Shown piece by piece: positions 28,421 to 37,209 of a DNA stretch of 64,000 nucleotides. The position numbers and the translations under genes are program-made. The stretch's first letter is position 1. The number at the start of each line of letters is the position of its first letter. The DNA comes from Salsipaludibacter sp963812245 (GTDB taxonomy: Bacteria; Actinomycetota; Nitriliruptoria; Nitriliruptorales; Nitriliruptoraceae). The stretch covers positions 2,108,001-2,172,000 of the forward strand of contig CAWEUK010000002.1 in NCBI GenBank assembly GCA_963812245.1, given 5' to 3'. A model generated the notes under the pieces. The model was not told where the DNA came from. It saw only the letters and a list, made by a program, of their open reading frames with translations, and did no database searches.

Positions 28421-28625
28421 GACGGTGCCCCTTTGTCCGATGGCGAGGAAGTCGCGACGGCGGCCCACGGTCGCCGCCCGGCATGGTCGCCGCGGCATCG
28501 TCCCGACGGCGTGGCGCGACCTTACTCCGCCGTGCCCGGCGGTGACGCGGCCGACCGGCATGCCGGCCGCGACCGCGACACCATGCCTGCCGAGGCGTCA
28601 CACGGCGCGGATAGGGTCACTGCCG

Positions 28626-29411
28626 ATGTCTGGACTGACGCCTGCTCCACGCGACCCGGGGCCCGTGCGCTGGGCACTGCCACCTGCCACGACGGCAGAT
28701 GGCAACGACGTGGTCGGTGTCGGTGCCGACCTCGATCCTGCCACCATGGTTGCGGCCTACCGCGGCGGGATCTTCCCGTGGCCCCACGACGACCTGCCGC
28801 TGCCGTGGTTCTCGCCTGACCCCCGCGCCGTCATCGCATGTGGCACCGTGCACGTCTCGCGATCGTTGCGGCGCACCCTGCGTCGGAGTGGCTGGACGAC
28901 AACTGTCGATCGGGCGTCACGCGACGTCGTCGACGGATGCCGTGATCGACCGGGGGAGGGGACCTGGATCACCGACGAGATGGTGGCCGCCTACGGACGA
29001 CTGTTCGACCTGGGGTGGGCGCACACGGTCGAGGTGTGGGACGGCGACCGCCTGGTCGGGGGCATCCATGGGCTGCTGGTCGGCGGGTTCTTCACGGGTG
29101 AGTCCATGTTCCATCGGGTCCGAGATGCCTCCAAGGTGGCGTTGCTCGACCTGGTCGACCGGATCGCCGAGGCCGGCGGCGTCGGCGCTCGACGCCCAAC
29201 TGATGACGCCGCACCTGCAGAGCCTTGGCGCGCAGGAGTGGCCACGTCGCCACTTCCTCGACGTGTTGGACAGGTTCGCGACGACGACGTCCGGTTGGTC
29301 ACCGACCGCTGGCCGGTCGCCCGCCTGGCCACGCCCACCCCACCCCGGAACCCCGGCGTCGTGGCCCGCGATGCCGAGGTCCACGCGCCGGCGGATGCAG
29401 CCCGGGACTGA
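28626..29411 (+). CDS. aat: Leucyl/phenylalanyl-tRNA-protein transferase (frameshifted, 3' end uncertain)
   Basis: Adds Leu or Phe to proteins with N-terminal Arg or Lys, making them ClpS substrates. Core: VVGVGADLDPATMVAAYRGG, IFPWPHDDLPLPWFSPDPRA, WITDEMVAAYGRLFDLGWAH, SVEVWDG-like region and GGIHGLLVGGFFTGESMFHR. A +1 frame change near 29187 links EAGGVG with LDAQLMTPHLQSLGAQEWPR. After RRHFLDVLDRFA the +1 frame has no stop before ahcY, while the original frame continues DDDVRLVTDRWPVARLA and ends at 29411; returning to it would need a missing base near 29278. That part is unsure. Confidence 0.83.
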   Translation: MSGLTPAPRDPGPVRWALPPATTADGNDVVGVGADLDPATMVAAYRGGIFPWPHDDLPLPWFSPDPRAVIACGTVHVSRSLRRTLRRSGWTTTVDRASRDVVDGCRDRPGEGTWITDEMVAAYGRLFDLGWAHTVEVWDGDRLVGGIHGLLVGGFFTGESMFHRVRDASKVALLDLVDRIAEAGGVGARRPTDDAAPAEPWRAGVATSPLPRRVGQVRDDDVRLVTDRWPVARLATPTPPRNPGVVARDAEVHAPADAARD

Positions 29412-29568
29412 CCGAACGTCACCACTGCCTCGTGGTCCTGCCACCCACCCGGACGCTACGATGGACGCGCCAGCCGAGTCCGGCACCGGCCCTCCCAACG
29501 CGCACGATCCCGGCGACCGCATTCGGCCGTCCGAGGGGGTCGTCGTCGACGCAACGCAAGGCTGCCAA

Positions 29569-30879
29569 GTGACTGCTTCCACGTTCTCAACCGATGGTGA
29601 CTTCAAGGTTCGCGACATCGATCTGGCCGCGTCCGGCCGGACCGCGATCGGGTTGGCCGAGAAGGAGATGCCGGGCCTGATGGCGCTGCGTGACCGGTTC
29701 GCCGGCCAGGAGCCGTTGGCGGGTGCCCGCATCGCCGGCTGCCTGCACATGACCATCCAGACGGCCGTCCTGATCGAGACGCTGCAGGCGCTGGGCGCCG
29801 ACGTCCGCTGGTCATCGTGCAACATCTTCTCGACCGAGGACCACGCTGCTGCCGCTGTCGCCGCTGCCGGCACCCCGGTGTTCGCCTGGAAGGGCGAGAC
29901 CGAGGAGGAGTACGAGTGGTGCGTCGAGCAGACCCTGGACTGGGGCGACGGCAAGGGCCCGAACCTCCTCCTGGACGACGGCGGCGACCTCACCGCGATG
30001 GTCCACGACAGCTTCTCGGAGCTGATTCCCGACATCCTCGGGGTGTCGGAGGAGACCACGACCGGCATCAAGACGCTGCGCCAGTACCAGAAGGCCGGCA
30101 CGCTGTCGATGCCGGCCATCAACGTCAACGACTCGGTCACCAAGTCCAAGTTCGACAACCTGTACGGCTGCCGTGAGTCCCTCATCGACGGCATCAAGCG
30201 CGCGACCGACGTGATGATCGCCGGCAAGCGGGCCGTGGTCTGCGGCTACGGCGACGTCGGCAAGGGCTGCGTCCAGGCCCTGTCCGGCATGGGTGCGACC
30301 GTGTACGTCACCGAGGTCGACCCGATCAATGCGCTCCAGGCGGCCATGGAGGGCTATCGCGTGGTGCTGCTCGACGACGTCATCGAGGACGTGGACATCG
30401 TCATCACCGCGACGGGCAACGACGACATCCTCACGATCGACGACATGCTCAAGCTCAAGGACCACGCGATCGTGGGCAACATCGGCCACTTCGACACCGA
30501 GATCCAGACCAGTGCGCTGCGCGAGTTCGAGTGGACCAGCGTGAAGCCCCAGGTGGACCTCGTCCACCTCCCCAACGACCGCAGCATCATCCTGCTGGCC
30601 GAGGGTCGCCTGCTCAACCTCGGCTGCGCAACGGGCCACAGCTCGTTCGTGATGTCGACCTCCTTCACCAACCAGGTGCTCGCCCAGCTCGAGCTGTGGA
30701 ACAACCACGTCGACTACAAGAACGAGGTCTACGTCCTGCCCAAGCACCTCGACGAGGAGGTGGCCCGTCTGCACCTGGAGAAGGTCGGCGCGAAGTTGAC
30801 CGTGCTCACCGACTCGCAGGCCGAGTACCTGGGCGTGGACGTCGACGGCCCGTACAAGGACGACAGCTACCGCTACTGA
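29569..30879 (+). CDS. ahcY: Adenosylhomocysteinase (S-adenosyl-L-homocysteine hydrolase)
   Basis: NAD-dependent hydrolysis of S-adenosylhomocysteine to adenosine and homocysteine. 436 residues. Conserved blocks: VRDIDLAASGRTAIGLAEKE, RIAGCLHMTIQTAVLIETLQ, ALGADVRWSSCNIFSTEDHA, NVNDSVTKSKFDNLYGCRES and NAD site VVCGYGDVGKGCVQALSGMG, ending GPYKDDSYRY. GTG with AAGG eight bases upstream. An open frame joins it to the end of aat, but the GTG and conserved N-terminus show a separate gene. Its product adenosine would be used by the adoK product encoded 9 kb downstream. Confidence 0.95.
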   Translation: MTASTFSTDGDFKVRDIDLAASGRTAIGLAEKEMPGLMALRDRFAGQEPLAGARIAGCLHMTIQTAVLIETLQALGADVRWSSCNIFSTEDHAAAAVAAAGTPVFAWKGETEEEYEWCVEQTLDWGDGKGPNLLLDDGGDLTAMVHDSFSELIPDILGVSEETTTGIKTLRQYQKAGTLSMPAINVNDSVTKSKFDNLYGCRESLIDGIKRATDVMIAGKRAVVCGYGDVGKGCVQALSGMGATVYVTEVDPINALQAAMEGYRVVLLDDVIEDVDIVITATGNDDILTIDDMLKLKDHAIVGNIGHFDTEIQTSALREFEWTSVKPQVDLVHLPNDRSIILLAEGRLLNLGCATGHSSFVMSTSFTNQVLAQLELWNNHVDYKNEVYVLPKHLDEEVARLHLEKVGAKLTVLTDSQAEYLGVDVDGPYKDDSYRY

Positions 30880-30917
30880 CCGCTGCAGTCCGGGGCTGAC
30901 CGGACCCGCAGCACCGC

Positions 30918-30954
30918 AAACGGCCGTCGACGGCACCAGCCGCGGCGGTCGTTT
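30918..30954 (+). terminator. Hairpin after ahcY
   Basis: AAACGGCCG (30918-30926) pairs with CGGTCGTTT (30946-30954), nine pairs with one G-T, ending in TTT. It lies 38 bp after the ahcY stop. Confidence 0.5.
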
Positions 30955-31050
30955 CGCGGCGCCACCACTCGACCCCGATCTGGTTGACTGTGCGCCAACC
31001 ATCGTTCAGCACGCCAGCACGCAGCACTCCAGCGACCAAGGGCCCCGATC

Positions 31051-32470
31051 GTGGCTGACTCTTCCAACCAGGACCGCATCCTGCCAAAGGGCTGGAGCGA
31101 GTCCGACCGCTTCGTCCCGCGGGCGTTCGTGCAACCGGTCCTCTCCTTCATGCGCCTGGAGGCCTCCAGCGGCATCCTGATGCTCATCGCGGCCGTCGTT
31201 GCGATCGTGTGGGCGAACTCCCCCCTGGCCGACAGCTACTTCGCACTGTTCAACGCCACCATCGAGCTCGACTTCGGTGGGTTCCACTTCCACCACCTGA
31301 GCGAGTTGACGGTCCAGGAGTGGATCAACGACGCCGCGATGGTGGTCTTCTTCTTCGTCGTGGGCCTCGAGATCAAGCGCGAGGTGACGGTCGGGGAGTT
31401 GCGCGAGCCCAAGGCTGCCGCACTGCCGGCCCTGGGTGCGCTGGGTGGCATGGTCGTGCCGGCCGCCATCTACCTGTTCTTCAACGCCGGGGGAGAGTTC
31501 GCCCACGGCTGGGGAATCCCGATGGCCACGGACATTGCGTTCGCGGTGGGTGTGGTGGCGATGGTCGGTCCCCGCGTGCCGGTGGGTGCCAAGCTGTTCC
31601 TGCTGGCGCTCGCGATCGTGGACGACCTGGGCGCCATCGCAGTGATCGCCTTCGTCTACACCGAGCAGGTGTACTTCGGGTGGCTCGCGGCCGCCGTCAT
31701 CGGCCTGGTGGCCGTCGCGTTCATGAGCCGGTCGGGGATCAGGTCGATGCCCGCCTACATCGTGATGGGGGCCCTGGTCTGGCTGTGCATCCTCGAATCC
31801 GGCGTGCACGCCACCATCGCCGGTGTCGCCATGGCGTTCCTGACACCCGGTCCGGTCCCACTACTCACCCAGGCTGTTTCCGGCACGCGCGCGGCGACTG
31901 GTGGACCGCGTCGAGGACTACCTGCCCGACGAGGTCGACGACCTTGCCGACAGCGACCATCACACCACCGAGCGCGTGGAGGCCGTGTTGTCCGACCTGC
32001 GTCGCCTCGCCACGGAGTCGGTCCCGCCTCTCGATCGCCTGGAACTGTCGATCGCACCATGGTCGGCCTACCTCATCGTTCCCGTGTTCGCGCTGGCCAA
32101 TGCCGGCGTCGCGATCAGTGCATCCAGCATCTCGGGCTTCACCTCCGACCCGGTCGCCATGGGTGTCGGGCTGGGGTTGTTGGTGGGCAAGGTGGTCGGT
32201 GTCGTCGCCTTCGCATGGCTGGCTGTGCGATTCGGGTTGGGCAAGCTGCCACGCAACACGACCTGGCGCCACATGACCGGCATGGGCCTGCTGGCCGGCA
32301 TCGGCTTCACGGTCGCCCTGTTCGTGGCGTCCCTGGCCTTCGACGATGCGGCCGCCACGAGTGCGGCCAAGATCGGCATCTTCGCCGGTTCCATCGTGTC
32401 CGGACTGGCCGGCTTCATCCTGCTGCGGACCGGACCCGACCACTCCGAGCGGGCCAACCTGCCCGGGTGA
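31051..32470 (+). CDS. nhaA: Na+/H+ antiporter NhaA (one frameshift)
   Basis: Electrogenic sodium/proton antiporter of the cytoplasmic membrane. About 472 residues with one base removed. NhaA signatures: MRLEASSGILMLIAAVVAIV, VVFFFVVGLEIKREVTVGEL, GWGIPMATDIAFAVGV with Asp161 and LALAIVDDLGAIAVIA with Asp191-Asp192, equivalent to the ion-binding aspartates of E. coli NhaA (D133, D163, D164). A +1 frame change near 31861 follows MAFLTPGPVP and continues YSPRLFPARARRLVDRVEDY, then the C-terminal helices including GIGFTVALFVASLAFDD. GTG start. Followed by a strong terminator. Confidence 0.92.
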
Positions 32471-32476
32471 CCCCGG

Positions 32477-32513
32477 CCCGGTGCCGGTCGTGGCATCGGC
32501 CGGCACCGGGTTT
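32477..32513 (+). terminator. Hairpin terminator after nhaA
   Basis: CCCGGTGCCGG (32477-32487) and CCGGCACCGGG (32500-32510) form an 11-bp perfect stem with a 12-base loop, followed by TTT. Seven bases after the nhaA stop. Confidence 0.75.
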
Positions 32514-32765
32514 CGACACTGCCCGTCGCGTCGTGGTCCAGGGACCTCCCGGGGCTGCACAGCGCACGGACCGCGCATCGGCGACGCGTGGGGCAGTCCT
32601 GCACGCGATCGCTGCCGCATCCCACTACCATGCTCGTACCACATGGCCGGAGTCGTTCCCAGCGGGGGGCGGCACCACATGCGGGGGGCCGACACGTTCG
32701 GATTGCCACCGCTCGAATTGCCATAGACCCGCCGGCAGTGCCGCCGGCCACCACAGGAGAACCAG

Positions 32766-33917
32766 ATGAACACCTCCCTTCGCTGGGCTGCCGGCGTCGC
32801 CGCCGCAACCCTCATTCTCGCCGCCTGCGGCGATGCACCGGACGAGGGCTCGTCCGAGTCCGACGCCGCGACCGGATCGGAGATGGCGTCCGAGACCGCG
32901 ATGTCCTCCGAGACCGCCGCCGGGGCCGAGGTCTCGGGCAAGTCGTGCATGATCACCGACACCGGTGGCGTCGACGACCGCTCGTTCAACCAGACCTCCT
33001 GGGAGGGCCTGCAGGAAGGCCAGGACGAGTTCGGCCTCGAGGCCACGCTGCTCGAGTCGACCGCTGAGCCGGACTTCGAGCCCAACATGAACACGTTCCT
33101 CGAGGACGACTGCGACCTGATCGTCACCGTCGGCTTCGCACTTGGCGACACGACCCGCTCGGCCGCCGAGGCCAACCCCGACCAGTTGTTCGCCATCGTG
33201 GACAACGACTTCGCCGACTTCGACGCGGACGGCAACTTCGTCGCCGACGTCGAGTACGAGAACGTGCGTGAGCTGACCTTCGCAACCGACCAGGCCGCAT
33301 TCCTGGCTGGCTACCTGGCCGCGGGCATGACCGAGACCGGCACCGTCGGCACCTACGGCGGCATCGCGTTCCCGACCGTGACGATCTTCATGGACGGCTT
33401 CCTGGCCGGCGTGCGCCACCACAACGCCGAGAACGGCACCGACGTCAACGTCCTGGGCTGGGACGGGGAGAACGGCCAGTTCACCGGCAACTTCGAGTCG
33501 CAGGACGACGGTCGCAACGTGACCGACCAGATGCTGGCCGAAGGCGCCGACATCATCATGCCGGTCGCCGGCCCCGTTGGCCTTGGATCGGCTGCAGCAC
33601 TCCAGGAGTCCGCTGCCGACGACATGCTGATCTGGGTTGACAGCGACGGCTACGAGTCCGCCGCCGACTACGGCGAGTTGATGCTGACCTCGGTCCAGAA
33701 GAAGATGGACGTGGCCGTGCTCGACACCGTCGGTCAGGTCGCAAACGATGCATGGGAGGGTGGCCTGTACGTCGGCACGCTCGAGAACGACGGCGTCGGC
33801 ATCGCACCGTTCCACGACTTCGAGGACGCGGTGCCCGACGAACTCAAGACCCAGTTGGAGACGTTGCGCGAGGGCATCATCGCCGGCGACATCTCGACGA
33901 AGTCTGCCGACTACTGA
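32766..33917 (+). CDS. BMP-family substrate-binding lipoprotein (nucleoside ABC importer)
   Basis: Extracytoplasmic receptor, 383 residues. The lipoprotein signal ends in LILAAC with Cys21 as the acylation site, then a Ser/Glu/Asp-rich linker. The BMP (PnrA/Med-like) domain begins SCMITDTGGVDDRSFNQTSW, with LIVTVGFALGDTTRSAAEAN, ATDQAAFLAGYLAAGMTETG and GADIIMPVAGPVGLGSAAAL. This family binds purine nucleosides in characterised cases. First gene of an operon with an ATPase and two permeases; a 15-bp hairpin separates it from the ATPase gene, as often seen when the binding protein is made in excess. Confidence 0.92.
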   Translation: MNTSLRWAAGVAAATLILAACGDAPDEGSSESDAATGSEMASETAMSSETAAGAEVSGKSCMITDTGGVDDRSFNQTSWEGLQEGQDEFGLEATLLESTAEPDFEPNMNTFLEDDCDLIVTVGFALGDTTRSAAEANPDQLFAIVDNDFADFDADGNFVADVEYENVRELTFATDQAAFLAGYLAAGMTETGTVGTYGGIAFPTVTIFMDGFLAGVRHHNAENGTDVNVLGWDGENGQFTGNFESQDDGRNVTDQMLAEGADIIMPVAGPVGLGSAAALQESAADDMLIWVDSDGYESAADYGELMLTSVQKKMDVAVLDTVGQVANDAWEGGLYVGTLENDGVGIAPFHDFEDAVPDELKTQLETLREGIIAGDISTKSADY

Positions 33918-33933
33918 TCGATCCGTAGCACCA

Positions 33934-33965
33934 ACGAGGGGCGACGCCGCGGCGTCGCCCCTCGT
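33934..33965 (+). terminator. 15-bp perfect hairpin between the binding-protein and ATPase genes
   Basis: ACGAGGGGCGACGCC and GGCGTCGCCCCTCGT with only GC between them, 16 bp after the lipoprotein stop. Probably a partial terminator or an mRNA-stabilising stem, setting a higher level of binding protein than of transporter. Confidence 0.65.
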
Positions 33966-34124
33966 CGTCGTGCGCCCGGGTCGAGCGCAGCGCTGCCGAG
34001 AATCGTGGCACGAGGAGGCCACTTCTGGTTGGCTCCGTCCACGGACCCACGCACCGCGGGGACCGGCCCGGCCCTGGCGCCGGGCCGGGCGTGACCGGCA
34101 GGCGCGTGTCGATGGAGGTGGCAG

Positions 34125-35750
34125 ATGGAACTCGAACTGCAGGGCATCACGAAGCGGTTCCCCGGCGTGGTGGCCAATGACCACGTCGACCTGGTCGTGC
34201 GCGACAGCGAGATCCACGGACTGCTGGGCGAGAACGGTGCCGGCAAGTCGACCCTGATGAACATCCTGTACGGCCTCTACTCGGCCGACGAGGGCCAGAT
34301 CCTCATCGACGGGGAGCCGGTGCACTTCAGCGGTCCGGGCGACGCGATCGAGGCCGGGATCGGGATGGTCCACCAGCACTTCATGCTGGTCCCGGTGTTC
34401 ACCGTGGCCGAGAACATCACGCTGGGCACCGAGCTGGTGAGCGCCGGTGGTCGGCTGGACCGCGAGGCGGCCAACGATGCCGTGCGTGACCTGTCGCTTC
34501 GCCACAACCTGCCACTGGAACCCGACGTCCTGATCGAGGACCTGCCCGTGGGGTTGCAGCAGCGCGCGGAGATCCTCAAGGCGCTGTATCGCGAGGCCAA
34601 GCTGCTCATCCTCGACGAACCCACCGCCGTGCTCACTCCCCAGGAGGCCGACGACCTGTTCGAGGCCATGGGCCAGTTGCGCGAGGACGGCCGCTCGTTG
34701 GTCTTCATCTCCCACAAGTTGCGCGAGCACCGCGAGATCGCCGATCGCATCAGCATCCTGCGACGCGGCAAGATCGTCGGGACGGCCGATCCACGCGAGG
34801 CCAGCGACGAGGAACTGGCCGAGTTGATGGTTGGCCGCCCGGTGGACCTGGTCGTGGACAAGCCGGCAGCGTCTCCCGGTGAGATCGTGCTCGACATGGA
34901 TGGCGTCAACATCGCCGACGAGGACGGCATCGACGTCGTCAAGGACATCAACCTGGAGGTTCGCCGGGGTGAGATCGTGGCAGTTGCCGGTGTCGAGGGC
35001 AATGGCCAGACCGAGTTCGTGGGGGCGGTGACCGGCCTGCGGCCCATCCATGGCGGGACCATGAAACTGCTCGGCGACGACCTGTCGAGCCACACTCGCG
35101 TGGAGTTGCTGCGCGGTGGCATCGGCCACGTGCCCCAGGACCGCACCAACGAGGGCCTCGTGGGACAGATGTCGATCGCCGAGAACCTCGTGATGGACCA
35201 CTGGAACAGCGAACCGTACGCGCAGCGGGGACTGATGCAGTTCCGACTGATCCGCGACCACGCCCTGGCTGCCATCGAGGCATACGACATCCGCACACCG
35301 GGCCCCGAGACACTCGTCGGCTCGCTCAGTGGTGGCAACCAGCAGAAGGTCGTGGTGGCGCGCGAGTTCGACAAGGACAACGTGCTGCTGGTGGCGGCCC
35401 AACCCACGCGTGGCGTGGACGTCGGGTCGATCGAGTACATCCACAAGCGCATCGTCGAGGAACGTGACGAAGGGGCCGCAGTCCTGATCGTGTCGTCGGA
35501 ACTGGACGAGGTACTGGCCCTTGCGGATCGCGTCGCCGTGATGTTCCACGGGCACCTGGTCGGACCCTTCGAGATGCCGATCGACAAGGGTGACATCGGT
35601 CGCATGATGGCCGGCGCGACGCCCGAGGAGGTCTTCGGACCGGGCGGCATGCCGGCGAGGTCATCGCGCCATGCCGGTGACGCAGGCACGGACGCAGCTC
35701 CCAGTGGCTCGCCGGGGCACGGGCATGACGACGGAGAGGTGGACGCATGA
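34125..35750 (+). CDS. ABC transporter ATP-binding protein, two ATPase domains (nucleoside/sugar type)
   Basis: 541 residues. The first nucleotide-binding domain has Walker A GLLGENGAGKSTLMNILYGL, signature-region VGLQQRAEILKALYREAKLL and Walker B ILDEPTAV. The second has a degenerate Walker A (GVEGNGQTEF), signature LSGGNQQKVVVAREF and AAQPTRGVDVG. This RbsA/YufO-like layout is typical of BMP-family nucleoside importers. An Arg/Gly/His tail follows residue 510. The stop overlaps the first permease start (ATGA). Confidence 0.93.
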   Translation: MELELQGITKRFPGVVANDHVDLVVRDSEIHGLLGENGAGKSTLMNILYGLYSADEGQILIDGEPVHFSGPGDAIEAGIGMVHQHFMLVPVFTVAENITLGTELVSAGGRLDREAANDAVRDLSLRHNLPLEPDVLIEDLPVGLQQRAEILKALYREAKLLILDEPTAVLTPQEADDLFEAMGQLREDGRSLVFISHKLREHREIADRISILRRGKIVGTADPREASDEELAELMVGRPVDLVVDKPAASPGEIVLDMDGVNIADEDGIDVVKDINLEVRRGEIVAVAGVEGNGQTEFVGAVTGLRPIHGGTMKLLGDDLSSHTRVELLRGGIGHVPQDRTNEGLVGQMSIAENLVMDHWNSEPYAQRGLMQFRLIRDHALAAIEAYDIRTPGPETLVGSLSGGNQQKVVVAREFDKDNVLLVAAQPTRGVDVGSIEYIHKRIVEERDEGAAVLIVSSELDEVLALADRVAVMFHGHLVGPFEMPIDKGDIGRMMAGATPEEVFGPGGMPARSSRHAGDAGTDAAPSGSPGHGHDDGEVDA

Positions 35751-36967
35751 GCGCGGGCATGCAACCGACACAGGACGACGAGCGCGTCGCACCGGGGGAA
35801 CGCCTGAGCGGGGAGGAGTCGCTGCGTCAGCGGTTGGTGATGGCACTCACCGGACCGAACGTCATCGTGACCGTGCTGGCGTTCGTCATGGCCTTCGTGG
35901 TCGGTGCCGTGCTCATCGCGTTCTCCGACGATGCCTCGCGCGAGGCCCTCAGCTACGTCTTCTCCCGTCCCGGGGACTTCCTGTCCGCTTCCTGGGATGC
36001 CATCACCAGCGCCTACGGGGCCATGATCTCGGGTGCCCTGGGATCACGCAACGGCATCACCGAGTCACTGCTGGCCGCGACGCCGCTGATCCTGGCCGGA
36101 CTGGCAGTGGCGCTGCCGTTCCGTGCGGGCCTGTTCAACATCGGTGGCGAGGGCCAGGTCATCGCCGGTGGCATGTTCGCCGCCTACGTCGGGTTCAGGT
36201 TCCCGGAGCTGCCGCTGCTGGTCCACCTCCCGCTGGCCATCGCCGCCGGGTTCGTCGGTGGTGGCCTGATGGGCTTCATCCCCGGCATCCTCAAGGTCAG
36301 GACGGGTGCCCACGAGGTGATCGTGACGATCATGCTCAACAACATCGCGCTCGTGTTGCTGGACTGGACGTTGACGCTGCCGATGTTCATCGGCGCCGGG
36401 ACGCTGAATCCCAAGTGGCTGCCCGTGGCCGAAAGCGCCCGGCTCCCCACGTTCTTCGGCAGCCGGATGAATGCCGGCCTGCTGCTGGCCATCGGCGCCG
36501 CGGTCGTGATCCACATCTTCATGGAACGATCGGCCCGGGGCTTCGAGATCGAGGCCGTGGGCCTCAACCCGACGGCGGCCACCACGGCTGGCATGTCGGT
36601 CGGCCGTGCCACCATCTGGGCACTGGCCGTGGCCGGTGGGCTCGCCGGGCTGGCAGGAACCGTGCAGACACTGGGTGTGTCGTCCGGCGGCATCACGGCC
36701 GGGTTCTCGGGCGGCCTGGGCTTCGACGGGATCACCGTGGCGCTGTTGGGCCGGTCCCGTGTGCCCGGCACCGTCATGGCCGGACTGTTGTTCGGCGCAC
36801 TGGAGGTCGGCGGTCGCGCGATGCAGGCGCAGGCGGGCATCAATCTCGACCTCGTGGGCGTGTTGCAGGCACTCATCATCCTGTTCGTGGCCGCGCCGGC
36901 CCTGGTTCGGTGGCTGTTCCGCCTCGACCGACCACGCCGCACCCGCACCCGGGAGGTGGCGGCATGA
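35747..36967 (+). CDS. ABC transporter permease 1 (BMP-type nucleoside importer)
   Basis: 406 residues, BPD_transp_2 family, about ten membrane helices. Signature segments: LAVALPFRAGLFNIGGEGQV, GAHEVIVTIMLNNIALVLLD, RGFEIEAVGLNPTAATTAGM and GFDGITVALLGRSRVPGTVM. Ends RTRTREVAA. ATG overlaps the ATPase stop; its own stop overlaps the start of a repeat-encoded small frame (ATGA at 36964). Confidence 0.92.
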   Translation: MSAGMQPTQDDERVAPGERLSGEESLRQRLVMALTGPNVIVTVLAFVMAFVVGAVLIAFSDDASREALSYVFSRPGDFLSASWDAITSAYGAMISGALGSRNGITESLLAATPLILAGLAVALPFRAGLFNIGGEGQVIAGGMFAAYVGFRFPELPLLVHLPLAIAAGFVGGGLMGFIPGILKVRTGAHEVIVTIMLNNIALVLLDWTLTLPMFIGAGTLNPKWLPVAESARLPTFFGSRMNAGLLLAIGAAVVIHIFMERSARGFEIEAVGLNPTAATTAGMSVGRATIWALAVAGGLAGLAGTVQTLGVSSGGITAGFSGGLGFDGITVALLGRSRVPGTVMAGLLFGALEVGGRAMQAQAGINLDLVGVLQALIILFVAAPALVRWLFRLDRPRRTRTREVAA

Positions 36968-37170
36968 GCCCACTTCCCGACGGTCGCAATCGTGCTGATG
37001 CCCTCGATCACCGAGATCGGGTTCCCGTCACTGAAGGTGGCGGCATGAGCCCACTCCCCGACGATCGCAATCGTGCTGATGCCCTCGATCACCGAGATCG
37101 GGTTCCCGTCACTGAAGGTGGCGGCATGAGCCCACTCCCCGACGATCGCAATCGTGCTGATGCCCTCGCC
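36958..37170. repeat. 81-bp tandem repeat at the permease junction
   Basis: Units start with GGTGGCGGCATGAGCCCACT; the embedded ATGs are at 36964, 37045 and 37126, exactly 81 bp apart. Two full copies with two base differences and a third partial copy of about 45 bp. The unit includes the GGTGGCGGCATGAG sequence found at both permease gene borders, so the repeat probably grew by duplicating the original stop/start junction. Confidence 0.92.
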
Positions 37171-37209
37171 TTGCCCTCCGGGTTCCGGATGCAGGAGGTG
37201 GCGGCATGA
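36964..37209 (+). CDS. Repeat-encoded small ORF between two permease genes
   Basis: 81-residue frame made of two copies of a 27-residue unit (MSPLPDGRNRADALDHRDRV then PVTEGGG) and a third, diverging copy that ends in MQEVAA, the same ending as permease 1 (REVAA). It starts in an ATGA overlap with the permease 1 stop and stops in an ATGA overlap with the permease 2 start. Hydrophilic, no recognisable fold. It may have no function beyond carrying ribosomes across the insertion, so that permease 2 stays translationally coupled. The minus strand is also open here. Confidence 0.45.
   Translation: MSPLPDGRNRADALDHRDRVPVTEGGGMSPLPDDRNRADALDHRDRVPVTEGGGMSPLPDDRNRADALALPSGFRMQEVAA

Noticed and set aside
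29412..29568. Possible SAH riboswitch upstream of ahcY (GCAACGCAAGGCTGCC resembles part of the motif)
   Set aside because: Only one short segment is similar; I cannot pair the conserved helices or find the full consensus. A covariance-model search (RF01057) would decide.
28699..30879. A single open frame of 726 codons joining the end of aat to ahcY, suggesting a fusion protein
   Set aside because: ahcY has its own GTG with a ribosome site and a conserved N-terminus at 29569; the aat N-terminal part is in another frame and the linking segment is arginine/proline-rich out-of-frame sequence.
36958..37209. Repeat array considered as CRISPR
   Set aside because: Units are 81 bp, directly adjacent, with no variable spacers, and keep an open reading frame; no cas genes. 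The other repeats are also contiguous minisatellites.
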